Below, in pieces: positions 43,275 to 51,923 of a DNA stretch of 64,000 nucleotides. The notes beneath the pieces are model-generated. The model did no database searches, was not told the DNA's origin, and saw nothing but the letters and a program-made list of their open reading frames with translations. A program made the position numbers and the translations under genes. Positions within the stretch are counted from its first letter, which is position 1. The number at the start of each line of letters is the position of its first letter. The DNA is from Caryophanales bacterium (GTDB lineage: Bacteria; Bacillota; Bacilli; Paenibacillales; CANHCR01), in contig CANHCR010000002.1 in assembly GCA_947459205.1 (NCBI GenBank), forward strand, positions 50,321 through 114,320. The letters are read 5' to 3'.

Positions 43275-44435
43275 TTACTGCATCCAAGAGATGAACAGAT
43301 ACTGAATCAGACCGATCACGGCGCCCAAACCCGCACCGAGCCATGTAATTGCGCGGAATTCACGCCCTGAGACGTCCAAAATCATGCGCTCAATTTGCTC
43401 AATCGGAAATTGCGCCACTTGCTCTTCTACAAGTTTGGCGAGATTGAGGCTCGAGAGAATCGATTCTAATTGCCCGTCAAGCAAATCGATCAGCAAATCG
43501 GCGATTACCTTGCCTGACACTACCGCTTGTCCATCCAGCAAATCTGCAATTTTTAATGAGAATATATTCGTTGCCTGTGCCCGCAGGTCGAGCCTAGTCA
43601 GTACCTGCTCCTCCATCCACTTGCGTCCGTCCGCACCTGTCAGCAGGCGAAACACATCATCGGCCGACAACTGCTCCCACTGCTCGATTTTTGCCGCTAA
43701 CCATTGCTCTGCGAGGGCGCGCGTAGCGGGTTCATCGAGTTTGTCCAGCAACGCCCCCCTAAGTTGTACACTCACTGTCTCTGGCTTAAGAAATCCCTTG
43801 ACCATTCCGCCAAAAAAACCGTCGCCCGCAAAATGCTCGATCAGTTGTTCGACCATCTGCCGCAGAAACACATCGCCTCGACTCGACTTCAACCCGCTTC
43901 CCAGTTCCGCAAAGGCAAACGAGACCGCTTTACCGCTCCATTCCCTGCGTTTCTCCTCATTCCAACCTTGAAACAACTGTTGCAAAGGTCGTGTGCCAAT
44001 CCCTTTCTCCTGCCACACATGATGCAATAGCGAACGCGCCTTGTTATGCGCCCAATCACCAGTAGCTACCTTCCATCGCTCTACTTGTGTGCGGTCAACA
44101 AAACGCAGCAAAAACGACTCGATCGTATCCTCGCTTTGCACCAGTTTTCGCAACAAATCATCGATTGCGACCGTCATTTTTAACGCCAAAGAAGGCTCAC
44201 GCAGCCACTTTTTGATCGCATCTGATGTAATCAAATGCGTCCCGACAATACGCCCGAATGAACCAGCGATTTCGTTGCGTCGCTTCGGGATAATCCCAGG
44301 GGTAAACGGAAGACGCACACCGAACAAGCGTTTTTCCGTATGTGGAAAAAACAGCATTTTAATCGCCAAATGATTGGTCACGCCTCCGATAAACGCAGCA
44401 ACCACGACACTAACTAGCAACATCATCCAAAACAT
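43275..44435 (-). CDS. DUF445 family protein, YheB-like
   Basis: 386 residues from the ATG at 44435 (AAGGA 9 bases upstream); the reading frame continues upstream but without support. An N-terminal membrane helix (MMLLVSVVVAAFIGGVTN) with HLAIKMLFFPH is the DUF445 hallmark. FGVRLPFTPGIIPKRRNEIA follows, then a long amphipathic region and a second helix at the end (GAGLGAVIGLIQYLFISW). In B. subtilis yheB lies beside yheC-yheD, the same arrangement as here. Its role in sporulation is likely but unproven. Confidence 0.85.
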   Translation of the reverse strand: MFWMMLLVSVVVAAFIGGVTNHLAIKMLFFPHTEKRLFGVRLPFTPGIIPKRRNEIAGSFGRIVGTHLITSDAIKKWLREPSLALKMTVAIDDLLRKLVQSEDTIESFLLRFVDRTQVERWKVATGDWAHNKARSLLHHVWQEKGIGTRPLQQLFQGWNEEKRREWSGKAVSFAFAELGSGLKSSRGDVFLRQMVEQLIEHFAGDGFFGGMVKGFLKPETVSVQLRGALLDKLDEPATRALAEQWLAAKIEQWEQLSADDVFRLLTGADGRKWMEEQVLTRLDLRAQATNIFSLKIADLLDGQAVVSGKVIADLLIDLLDGQLESILSSLNLAKLVEEQVAQFPIEQIERMILDVSGREFRAITWLGAGLGAVIGLIQYLFISWMQ

Positions 44436-44461
44436 TTTCTCCATTCCTTTCCTCAATCGAA

Positions 44462-44490
44462 TCACAAGTTGCGTCAACCTCACATACGAT
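44462..44490 (+). promoter_or_regulatory. Possible SigE promoter of the YheC/YheD block
   Basis: CATACGAT (44483-44490) matches the mother-cell SigE -10 consensus CATACANT at all but one fixed position; the -35 (TCACAAG, 44462-44468, 14 bases upstream) is weak. Position ahead of a spore-coat gene cluster supports it. A small hairpin CTCGC/GCGAG follows at 44503-44517. Confidence 0.35.
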
Positions 44491-44540
44491 ACTGTACTGT
44501 GTCTCGCCGTATGCGAGTCAGCCGAAAGGGGTTGACGTTG

Positions 44541-45911
44541 ATGCCAAGCAAAAAAGTGAACGTCCTGTTGAACCGCGCGGCAAATGACGGCGAATCGGGC
44601 GCAGTACTGCTCGATGAACAGTTGATGCGGGCAATGCGCATCCCGGAAGGTCGCCCCGTTTGGCTGACTGCCGGCACGTTTCGTCAAAAAGTGTTCCTTA
44701 AACCTACGCAACGTAAACGTGCGCTTCTGCTCAGCAAAATACTGTTGCAACGGTTTGGCATGCACGATGGATTGCGTCTGCATATCCGGTATGACGCGAC
44801 CTCACAAACGTTGCGCTGCGGACCGCTGTTAGCCGTCTTGTTGCAACGTTCAGCCGTCATGCCTGCAGCGCGCCCATTCGGCGAAATGAGTGATTTTTGC
44901 CGGGAGTTGGCACTCGTTGCCGGCCGTGAACATGTATGGCTGGCTGCCGTCACTCCGAACAGTTTTCAACTGACCAATCAATCGATGCAAGGCTGGACGT
45001 TTCGCCGCGGCTGGCGCCGGGCAAAGCTGCCGATAGCCGATGTCATCTATAACCGTCTGCAAACGCGCAAACTCGAAAAAAGCCGCAACGTCCAGCGCTT
45101 GATGAAAAACATCAAAAGTCATTTTAGCACAGTCATTTTTAACGAACAATTTTTGGATAAAGTGAGCGTGTTTACGGCACTTTCAAAAGATTCTTCGATG
45201 CATAAACACTTGCCGCGCTCACTCCCTTGCCGCAATCTCCAAGTGATACGGCAAATGTTAGAACAGTACCCGACTTTGTTTCTGAAACCAGCTACGGGCA
45301 GCATGGGACGCGGCATCGTGCGTATCGCTCGCAATCCTGATGGTGGCTATACGACGCATTCGACACATATTAAGTATACCAGCAAACGGCACTATGCGGA
45401 CCGCGATCGTCTATTACGCAGTCTCGCTGCACAAATCAAGCGTGCTCCGCATCTCATTCAGCAAGGATTGTCGTTACTCACAGTATACCGACATAATTTG
45501 GACTTTCGCGCACTTGTGCAAAAAGACGGTAGCGGCAAATGGACGGTGACCTCGATTGTTGCACGCATCGCAGCACCGCGTCATTTCGTCTCCAACTTGG
45601 CGCGAGGCGGACGCATCACGACCGTGATGGATGCCCTGCGCAAGGCTGGTGTAAGTCGCGACAAAGCGCAAAAACTGCACGCTTCGATGCGAGCCACGGC
45701 AGTAGCGATCGCTGGTTCACTCGAAAAGCAGTTGAACGGTTCGTTCGGCGAACTCGGCGTCGATTTGGCTGTCGATCGTGATTTGCACGTTTGGTTGCTT
45801 GAGGTCAATTCGAAGCCGTCAAAAACCGACCCTTTACCACCTGGTACTGGGAAAATTAGACCATCCGCACGTAAAGTGGTGCAATATGCGAAACATGCCG
45901 GCAAGTTTTGA
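44541..45911 (+). CDS. YheC/YheD-family ATP-grasp protein 1
   Basis: 456 residues from the ATG at 44541, with AAGGGG 9 bases upstream. The family is named for endospore coat-associated proteins of B. subtilis; the fold is ATP-grasp, usually joining a carboxyl to an amine. About 120 N-terminal residues form a separate domain, as in the longest family members. Then come VIYNRLQTRKLE, the ATP-binding LFLKPATGSMGRGIVRI, DFRALVQKDGSGKWTV, SNLARGGRITT and the metal-binding end LGVDLAVDRDLHVWLLEVNS. It is the first of five relatives in a row. The actual substrate is unknown. Confidence 0.9.
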   Translation: MPSKKVNVLLNRAANDGESGAVLLDEQLMRAMRIPEGRPVWLTAGTFRQKVFLKPTQRKRALLLSKILLQRFGMHDGLRLHIRYDATSQTLRCGPLLAVLLQRSAVMPAARPFGEMSDFCRELALVAGREHVWLAAVTPNSFQLTNQSMQGWTFRRGWRRAKLPIADVIYNRLQTRKLEKSRNVQRLMKNIKSHFSTVIFNEQFLDKVSVFTALSKDSSMHKHLPRSLPCRNLQVIRQMLEQYPTLFLKPATGSMGRGIVRIARNPDGGYTTHSTHIKYTSKRHYADRDRLLRSLAAQIKRAPHLIQQGLSLLTVYRHNLDFRALVQKDGSGKWTVTSIVARIAAPRHFVSNLARGGRITTVMDALRKAGVSRDKAQKLHASMRATAVAIAGSLEKQLNGSFGELGVDLAVDRDLHVWLLEVNSKPSKTDPLPPGTGKIRPSARKVVQYAKHAGKF

Positions 45912-47145
45912 ACGGCAGCAAAATCGAGTGATCAACTTGGGCGTGTATGTGGGGATGATGGACGAACGCGAACGGCAGTTTTTGCAAGATTTGAGTGATC
46001 AAGCCGGGAAACGAGGCATTCGTATCGGAGTGTTTAGTCGGCGCGATATCGATTTCAGCGGAACGACGATTCGCATGCAGGTGTGGGATCACCAAGCGCA
46101 GCGCTGGCTCGTGCGAGACAGCGGGTTCCCGAAGCGAATCTACAACCGCTGTCTCGATCCCGCGCGCCCCGCCCGGGCGGCGCTCACCCGCCTACTCCGC
46201 GCCTCCCGGGCGCAGCTGTTGCAGCGCCCCATCGCCGGCAAATGGCGCATGCAACAGCTGTTGCGCCGGCACCCGCTGCTCCGCAGCGCGGTGCCGCGCG
46301 GCGCGCGCCTGCGCGGCCGGGCGCAGCTCACGGCGTGGCTGCGCCGCGCCGGAGCCCACGTTGCTGCGGGCGCCCCCCTCAGCACCCAGCGCGCTAGCAC
46401 TAGCGACAGTGGCGCTCGCACCGGCGGGGTCAGCGGATCTGTGGTACTGAAGCCGCTGACCGGCTCCGGCGGACGCGGCGTGTTGCGCCTGAGCATGGCG
46501 GCGGATGGCGCAATCACGGCGCGCGGCCGCGACCGCGAGAACCGCATCGTCAACCGCAAGTTCGAGCAAACGCCGAAGCGTTTGCGCCAAGCGCCACAAT
46601 CAGCAGTGGCCGCCTGTCTCCGTTGGATTCGCCAAACACTCGGTCCCGTGCCACTGCTCATGCAACCTTTTTACAAACTGGAAACGCGAGACGGTCGGCC
46701 ATTCGATATGCGCGCATTCGTACGTAAACAATTCGTTAATAAATCAAACAACAAGGCATGGCAGACAATCGGGTACGCCGTACGCGTCGGAGAAAGCGGT
46801 GGCCTGACATCAAACCTCGCTGGTGGCGGAGTAGCGCTCACCCTACAAGAATTCATGAAGCATCACTACACTAACACGAATCGGCTGCAAACGAAGCGAC
46901 TCATTGAGCGGATGAACGCCATCAGCAGACGCATCGCTCAAATCGCCGAAAGACGCTTCGGAACTCTGTTCGAACTCGGCATCGATTTCGCGCTCACCGA
47001 GAGCGGCCAACTCTATGTGCTCGAAGTGAACGGCAAACCTGGACGAAGCGCATTTTTGCAATCGCAACAAGCAGACGTATATACCGCCACTATCCATGGC
47101 GTCATTCATGCATATTTAAATTTGACAGGAGGTTCCCGTCATTGA
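45895..47145 (+). CDS. YheC/YheD-family ATP-grasp protein 2, with GC-rich insert
   Basis: About 416 residues. The start is uncertain: ATG at 45895 or 45886, or a GTG at 45928; none has a good ribosome binding site, and it overlaps gene 1 by 17 bases. It starts its conserved part with INLGVYVGMMDERE. ATP-grasp blocks are present: VVLKPLTGSGGRGVLRLS, RPFDMRAFVRKQF, LTSNLAGGG and LGIDFALTESGQLYVLEVNG. Residues of about 85-190 are extremely Ala/Arg-rich, and the DNA there (about 46140-46560) is far richer in GC than its neighbours. All frames are open there, so the reading in this segment rests on the flanks. Confidence 0.85.
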   Translation: MPASFERQQNRVINLGVYVGMMDERERQFLQDLSDQAGKRGIRIGVFSRRDIDFSGTTIRMQVWDHQAQRWLVRDSGFPKRIYNRCLDPARPARAALTRLLRASRAQLLQRPIAGKWRMQQLLRRHPLLRSAVPRGARLRGRAQLTAWLRRAGAHVAAGAPLSTQRASTSDSGARTGGVSGSVVLKPLTGSGGRGVLRLSMAADGAITARGRDRENRIVNRKFEQTPKRLRQAPQSAVAACLRWIRQTLGPVPLLMQPFYKLETRDGRPFDMRAFVRKQFVNKSNNKAWQTIGYAVRVGESGGLTSNLAGGGVALTLQEFMKHHYTNTNRLQTKRLIERMNAISRRIAQIAERRFGTLFELGIDFALTESGQLYVLEVNGKPGRSAFLQSQQADVYTATIHGVIHAYLNLTGGSRH

Positions 47146-48238
47146 ACGAAATCAACGTCCGCCGATAATCGGCGTGTTGTGCAAACGCGGTCAGCATCAT
47201 CTCATGCGCAGTCTCCATCTTGTCGCTCGCACGAAGGCTGTCATCTACAGTTTCTCGCCGGAGGATGTAGATTGGAACGGCAAAACAGTGCACGCGCTAA
47301 CATTAAACAGCCAAAGGCAATGGGTGCGCCGGCGCATGCCACTTCCGCACGTCGTCTATAATCGTCTGCTTGTCGGACGAAAGCGGGAAATGAACGATGC
47401 ACACTCACTGTTCCGCAAACGTCTCGACGAGCACCGCATCCCGATGTTTAATCGCACTTATTTTAATAAGCAACATATTTTCCAGTTGCTACACCGCGGC
47501 AAAGAAAGCGAAGCGATTCGCCACCTGCCGGAAACGCTCGATAAACCGTCTGTTGACAATCTTCAGCAATTTTTCAACCGCCATCCGACCGTCTTTCTCA
47601 AACCGACCGGCGGCTTTGCAGGCATCGGCATTTACCGAATGGTTTCGGCGAGCGAAAAAGACGGCACGCTTCATTTTCACAGTGGCCGACATGCGCGATT
47701 CTTACGCTTCCCTTCTAGGCGCGCGATGATACAATTTGTCCGCCACAAAACGAACGGATTTCGCCGCCACGTGGCTCAGCAAGGGATTTCGTTGCTCCGC
47801 TACCGCGACTGCCCGCTCGACTTCCGCGTGCATGCCAACCGCGGGCGTGATAACCGCTGGCACATTTCCGGCATCGGCGCCAAAAAAGCCGGCAAAGGTA
47901 GCGTCACGACGCATCTACGGACTGGCGGTTCGGTCTATCCGCCACTCATCTTGCTGAAACATTTTTTCAAGCACCAAGCGCAATCCGTGTTGAAACGTCT
48001 GCATACGACCAGTTTGGCATTAGCCGACGCCATCGCCCGCCGTTCCGCTCATCCTGTGGGCGAACTTGGGTTCGACATCGGCATCGACGAGCGCGGTCAC
48101 ATTTGGATGTTCGAGGCGAATTCTAAGCCAGGTCGCTCGATTTTCAAACATCATGCACTCCGCTCGGCGTTACTCCGCTGCGACCAGCATATTATTGAGT
48201 ATTGCCGCTATTTGGCGAAACAAGGGAAAGGAGGCTGA
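47141..48238 (+). CDS. YheC/YheD-family ATP-grasp protein 3, probable ATT start
   Basis: 365 residues if read from the ATT at 47141. GGAGG lies 8 bases before that ATT. No ATG, GTG or TTG in frame has a usable site, and the frame-shifted TTG at 47142 meets a stop after 8 codons. From the ATT the protein reads xERNQRPPIIGVLC, which has the family's usual beginning; the GTG at 47174 would cut into it. Conserved blocks: HVVYNRLLVGRK, FLKPTGGFAGIGIYRM, LDFRVHANRGRDNRWHISG, THLRTGG and LGFDIGIDERGHIWMFEANS. Its start overlaps the stop of gene 2. Confidence 0.88.
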   Translation: MERNQRPPIIGVLCKRGQHHLMRSLHLVARTKAVIYSFSPEDVDWNGKTVHALTLNSQRQWVRRRMPLPHVVYNRLLVGRKREMNDAHSLFRKRLDEHRIPMFNRTYFNKQHIFQLLHRGKESEAIRHLPETLDKPSVDNLQQFFNRHPTVFLKPTGGFAGIGIYRMVSASEKDGTLHFHSGRHARFLRFPSRRAMIQFVRHKTNGFRRHVAQQGISLLRYRDCPLDFRVHANRGRDNRWHISGIGAKKAGKGSVTTHLRTGGSVYPPLILLKHFFKHQAQSVLKRLHTTSLALADAIARRSAHPVGELGFDIGIDERGHIWMFEANSKPGRSIFKHHALRSALLRCDQHIIEYCRYLAKQGKGG

Positions 48239-48242
48239 ACCG

Positions 48243-49355
48243 ATGAGCCGCACGCGATATCACCGTTCCCCGCTCGTCATCGCCATTTTAACCGGCACCG
48301 CTCGTACGGTCTCGTTCGGTGGCAATCGCGCCAACTTCCGCGACTTGCTCGTCACCGCCAAACGCAATCGCGCCATCGCCTATGTCGTCACTGTTCCGCA
48401 ATTGCAGCAAGGACTAAGCAATCAACGGGTGCAAGGGTTTGCCTATGACCTGCGGCGAAAGTCGTGGTACGAGGGCAATTTTCCGTTGCCGCACGTCGTC
48501 TACAACCGCATCCCGACGCGAGCTCAGGAGAAATCGATCGGCGCTAAAGATCTCATCGAGCGTCTGTTGAAACGGAGCGATATGCGCCTATTCAACCCGG
48601 AATTTTTCAATAAATGGCAGTTGTCAAAATGGTTGTCGTCATCAGCAGAACTCAAAGAACACGTGCCGCAAACTGTACCGCTCCGCAACCTGCTTTCTGT
48701 CAAAGAGATGCTGGCGACAGGGTACCCGCTGTTTCTGAAACCAGTGCATGGTAAGGCAGGTGCTGGCATGATGCGCCTCGAACATCAGCATAAGCAAACA
48801 TGGACGCTAAGTCGGCAGCATACACAAGGGACGCTGAACCGCCACTACCGCACGCTACGCATGTTGTGGCGTGACATCAAGCGTCATGTCGCCGGCAAAA
48901 CCTATGTCATCCAGCAATATATTGAGCTCGAACGTTCTCCTGCAGGTACACCATTTGATTTGCGTGTTCTGTTGCAAAAAAACAGCGACGGACAATGGAC
49001 GGTCACGGGTATCGGCGCACGTGTAGCGGGACGCAACAGACTGACCACACATGTGCCACGCGGCGGGAAAATCGCTTCGCCGCTTCGTCTGCTGCGCGTC
49101 AAATATGGCGACAATCAAGCGAAACATTTGCTGCGCGAAACAGGTAAACTTGCCGTTCGCATCGCCGCACATCTAGAAAAACAATCAGGGCAGCGACTTG
49201 GCGAACTATCGATGGACATTGGCCTCGACCGCCATGCGAAGTTGTGGTTTTTCGAGGCAAACTCGCATCCGATGAAATTTGACGAACCCGCCATTCGCCG
49301 GCGCTCATTGCGAAAGTGGGTGCGCTATTGCCGCCATCTCGCGAACCGCAACTGA
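48243..49355 (+). CDS. YheC/YheD-family ATP-grasp protein 4
   Basis: 370 residues from the ATG at 48243, with GGAGG 8 bases upstream and a 4-base gap after gene 3. It starts with SPLVIAILTGTARTVSFGGN. HVVYNRIPTRAQEKS, LFLKPVHGKAGAGMMRL, PFDLRVLLQKNSDGQWTVTG, THVPRGGKIASPL and LSMDIGLDRHAKLWFFEANS mark the ATP-grasp core. Metal- and ATP-binding residues appear intact. The gene end overlaps the acetyltransferase gene. Confidence 0.9.
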   Translation: MSRTRYHRSPLVIAILTGTARTVSFGGNRANFRDLLVTAKRNRAIAYVVTVPQLQQGLSNQRVQGFAYDLRRKSWYEGNFPLPHVVYNRIPTRAQEKSIGAKDLIERLLKRSDMRLFNPEFFNKWQLSKWLSSSAELKEHVPQTVPLRNLLSVKEMLATGYPLFLKPVHGKAGAGMMRLEHQHKQTWTLSRQHTQGTLNRHYRTLRMLWRDIKRHVAGKTYVIQQYIELERSPAGTPFDLRVLLQKNSDGQWTVTGIGARVAGRNRLTTHVPRGGKIASPLRLLRVKYGDNQAKHLLRETGKLAVRIAAHLEKQSGQRLGELSMDIGLDRHAKLWFFEANSHPMKFDEPAIRRRSLRKWVRYCRHLANRN

Positions 49356-49804
49356 CGCTGCGCACGCTTGATGCGATTCATCTCGAAAAAGCTCGCGGTC
49401 CGTTGCTGAAGTTCATTTCCCGCCACGGCGGCGGGCGCATTACCGGACGTGCACGCAAATGGTTGCGGACGGTGGATCGTGCAGATTTGAGGCGTGCTGG
49501 GACTTGCATTGTCACTGCATCGGTTGGCACGCACCTAATGGGCGTATTGATCATCGCGAAACATGGCGAACAAGTGATGGCGATTGTTGTTCATGGCAGT
49601 GCGCGCCGCAAAAAATTGGGACAGACGCTCATCCGCCATGCGCTCCGCCATATGCGTTTTCTTGAAGCGCGGGTGGCGACCGATAATGCGGCAAGCATCG
49701 GCATGTGCTTCGCTGCTGGGATGGTCGCTATCGCATTGGAACGTGGAGTGACCGGCAAACCAACGTTGCTGTTCGTTGCCGGAGAACGAGGAGGATCACA
49801 TTGA
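49316..49804 (+). CDS. GNAT-family N-acetyltransferase
   Basis: 162 residues read from a GTG at 49316, inside the end of ATP-grasp gene 4; no ribosome binding site is seen and a start further in cannot be excluded. The GNAT acetyl-CoA motif A is VVHGSARRKKLGQTLIRHAL (Q/R-x-x-G-x-A-like, with Lys-Leu-Gly-Gln), followed by ARVATDNAASIGMCFAAGM, the motif B region. It is only half overlapping with the ATP-grasp frames and clearly a separate protein. Being inside the ATP-grasp block suggests it acts on the same product, or on its amine. Confidence 0.75.
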   Translation: MGALLPPSREPQLTLRTLDAIHLEKARGPLLKFISRHGGGRITGRARKWLRTVDRADLRRAGTCIVTASVGTHLMGVLIIAKHGEQVMAIVVHGSARRKKLGQTLIRHALRHMRFLEARVATDNAASIGMCFAAGMVAIALERGVTGKPTLLFVAGERGGSH

Positions 49805-50880
49805 CCATCACTGTGGGGATTTTAACGCTGTACGTCGGCAGGCGCAGAACCATTGAAGAACGTCCGTTTCTCGCTGCTTGTGCAAACGAAGGTGTAAAAC
49901 TAGGCATCGAAGTCATCGTCTTCACACCGGAAGATGTCGAGCACCGTAGCCGCCGTGTGCGCGCTCATCTCTATGACGTGCGGCGCAAACGCTGGCTTCG
50001 TGCTTGGCGCCCCTTGCCGAGCGTCATTTTCGACCGATGCCGTTACCAAAGTACGCCGCGCTTTGCACAGATGCGTGCGTTTCGTCGTCGCTATCCGCAT
50101 TTGCAATACTTGAACCACCCGCTCGCCAACAAATGGCTTGTCCACGAAGTGCTCGCACGTCATGCACACGTTGCCCGTCATTTGCCAGACACTGGATTGC
50201 TTCGCGGAATGAGTGACGCCTTGCGATTTGGCGCACGCCACAGCACCATCTATATCAAACCGGTCAACGGAACAGGCGGTCGCGGTATTCTCCGTTTGCA
50301 ATGTTCGCCGAGCGCCTCCTGCCGTCTTGAGGGGCGCAATGCACAACGCACCATCATTGCCAGCAAAACAGGATCGCGCAGCGAATTGCTACGCCACACG
50401 TTGCGACTGTGCCGTGGCGGCAGTTATCTGCTGCAACAAGCGATCGATAATCGCCTGAGCAACGGGCAAGTATTTGATTTCCGGCTCGTCGTACAAAAAG
50501 ATGGCAGCGGCAAATGGACATTGACCGGCGGTGCGGCAAGAGTTGGCGGACCGCGCAGCATTACATCCAATCTCCATGGCGGCGGGCGGGCGGTTGGCTG
50601 GCAAACGATGCTTACTCAACAATTCACCGCCAAACGCAGCGAATCCATCGTCGATGACATGAAGACGCTCGCCATCCGCGTCGCCGAGGCACTCGAACAA
50701 CGCTATGGCAGATTGTGCGAACTGGGACTGGACATCGCCGTCGACCGCAGCGGCAAACCGTGGTTGCTCGAAGTCAATCCGAAACCAGCGCGCGAAATTT
50801 TTCGCAAAACTGGTCAGCACGCAACGTACCGTACCGCCATCCGCAAACCGCTCGAGTTCGCCATCTTCTTGAGCCGTTAA
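49801..50880 (+). CDS. YheC/YheD-family ATP-grasp protein 5
   Basis: 359 residues from a TTG at 49801, with GGAGG 7 bases upstream, overlapping the acetyltransferase stop. It starts xTITVGILTLYVGRRRTIEE. Blocks: SVIFDRCRYQST, IYIKPVNGTGGRGILRL, FDFRLVVQKDGSGKWTLTGG, SNLHGGGRAVGW and LGLDIAVDRSGKPWLLEVNP. It is most similar in layout to gene 4. A terminator follows, closing the plus-strand block against cotJC. Confidence 0.9.
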   Translation: MTITVGILTLYVGRRRTIEERPFLAACANEGVKLGIEVIVFTPEDVEHRSRRVRAHLYDVRRKRWLRAWRPLPSVIFDRCRYQSTPRFAQMRAFRRRYPHLQYLNHPLANKWLVHEVLARHAHVARHLPDTGLLRGMSDALRFGARHSTIYIKPVNGTGGRGILRLQCSPSASCRLEGRNAQRTIIASKTGSRSELLRHTLRLCRGGSYLLQQAIDNRLSNGQVFDFRLVVQKDGSGKWTLTGGAARVGGPRSITSNLHGGGRAVGWQTMLTQQFTAKRSESIVDDMKTLAIRVAEALEQRYGRLCELGLDIAVDRSGKPWLLEVNPKPAREIFRKTGQHATYRTAIRKPLEFAIFLSR

Positions 50881-50892
50881 AAACGTCCACAA

Positions 50893-50930
50893 CAAAAACG
50901 GCACCCGCCATACAACGGATGCCGCTTTTT
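50893..50930. terminator. Bidirectional terminator between the ATP-grasp block and cotJC
   Basis: CGGCACCCG (50899-50907) pairs with CGGATGCCG (50916-50924), with A-run on the left and TTTTT on the right. Confidence 0.75.
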
Positions 50931-50938
50931 GCTATCTG

Positions 50939-51508
50939 CTAAAATATTTTTTGCGTCTCACGATCATCTTTGATCATCTCGAGTGCCTCACGAAAACGTA
51001 AGGCGTGCACAATCTCCCGCTCGCGCAAAAACTTCAAACTGTCCTGAATATCCACATCATCCGTCATATCGATTAGCCACTGGTAGGTTGCACGTGCCTT
51101 CTCTTCGGCAGCGATGTCTTCCATCAAATCGGCCACTGGATCTCCCTTGGCCTGAATATACGCCGCCGTAAACGGCACCCCCGCCGCATTTTCATAAAAC
51201 AGTGCATGGTCGTGTGCTGCAAAATGTGGGCCCATGCCCGCTTCAATCATTTGTTGCGGCGTGGCGTCCTTCGTCAACTTGTAAATCATTGTGGCAATCA
51301 TTTCGAGATGCGCAAACTCTTCGGTACCGATGTCGGTCAACAGTCCGATCACCTTTTCTGGAATCGTATAGCGCTGGTTCAAGTAACGTAGCGCCGCCGC
51401 CAACTCGCCGTCTGCTCCGCCATATTGCTCCGACAGAAATTTTGCCATCCGCAAGTCACATTTGCCGACACGCACCGGATATTGCAACTTCTTTTCATAC
51501 ACCCACAT
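50939..51508 (-). CDS. cotJC: Spore coat protein CotJC (manganese catalase family)
   Basis: 189 residues. The four-helix manganese-catalase fold has metal-ligand regions LTDIGTEEFAHLEMIATMIY and DIAAEEKARATYQWL, with the last ligands in REIVHALRFREAL. In B. subtilis CotJC lies in the spore coat, depends on CotJA, and resembles catalases. AGAGGTG lies 6 bases before the ATG. It is the last gene of cotJABC. Confidence 0.95.
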   Translation of the reverse strand: MWVYEKKLQYPVRVGKCDLRMAKFLSEQYGGADGELAAALRYLNQRYTIPEKVIGLLTDIGTEEFAHLEMIATMIYKLTKDATPQQMIEAGMGPHFAAHDHALFYENAAGVPFTAAYIQAKGDPVADLMEDIAAEEKARATYQWLIDMTDDVDIQDSLKFLREREIVHALRFREALEMIKDDRETQKIF

Positions 51509-51520
51509 CGTTTTTCACCT

Positions 51521-51781
51521 CTACATTTGCCAGGGCCAAGGCCCGTTGTTCCATGCCCACGGTTGCGGCGACAGGCTATGGCCGAAATTCATCAGTGGTC
51601 CGAACTGTTTTTCATATTGCGCCACTAAATGCTTGCGCCGCTCCGCAAACTCGTTGAATTGGCGCACGGCTTGCGCATCGTTCGGATGAGTGTCCAAATA
51701 CAAATTTAACTCCAGCAATACGAAATCGACCGCCATCAAATCGTGCAGCAGATGGTCAGATGATTCATGCATCTCGTTCAT
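51521..51781 (-). CDS. cotJB: Spore coat protein CotJB
   Basis: 86 residues from the ATG at 51781, which lies inside cotJA and is preceded by GGGGG. It contains DLMAVDFVLLELNLYLDTHP, FNEFAERRKHLVAQYEKQFG and a Trp/Pro-rich end. This pattern (D-F-x-x-x-D/E-x-x-L-Y-L-D-T-H-P) is characteristic of CotJB. It overlaps cotJA by 17 bases and precedes cotJC by 12. Needed, with CotJA and CotJC, for the inner coat complex in B. subtilis. Confidence 0.92.
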   Translation of the reverse strand: MNEMHESSDHLLHDLMAVDFVLLELNLYLDTHPNDAQAVRQFNEFAERRKHLVAQYEKQFGPLMNFGHSLSPQPWAWNNGPWPWQM

Positions 51782-51902
51782 GCTCAGTCCCCCTATAAGG
51801 AAAATATAGCGCCGGCCAAAGCGTTCCTTTGCGCAGCGCTTCGCGCGGACTGTACTGCGGCAAATGCGGTGGTTGCACAACAAAGTCAAGCACGATGATC
51901 AA
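51765..51902 (-). CDS. cotJA: Spore coat protein CotJA
   Basis: 45 residues from a TTG at 51902, 7 bases after GGGAGG; the ATG at 51908 touches that site and would add two residues. The protein contains YSPREALRKGTLWPALYFPY, the core pattern of CotJA, in which the Pro-rich, Trp-containing stretch precedes the end. It overlaps cotJB by 17 bases. CotJA is required for CotJC to enter the coat. Confidence 0.85.
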   Translation of the reverse strand: MIIVLDFVVQPPHLPQYSPREALRKGTLWPALYFPYRGTEHERDA

Positions 51903-51923
51903 TGCCATCCCTCCCTCACTTTC

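Noticed and set aside
46140-46661. Long open frames on both strands in the GC-rich part of ATP-grasp gene 2
   Set aside because: High GC removes stop codons in every frame; only the frame that links the conserved flanks on both sides is real.
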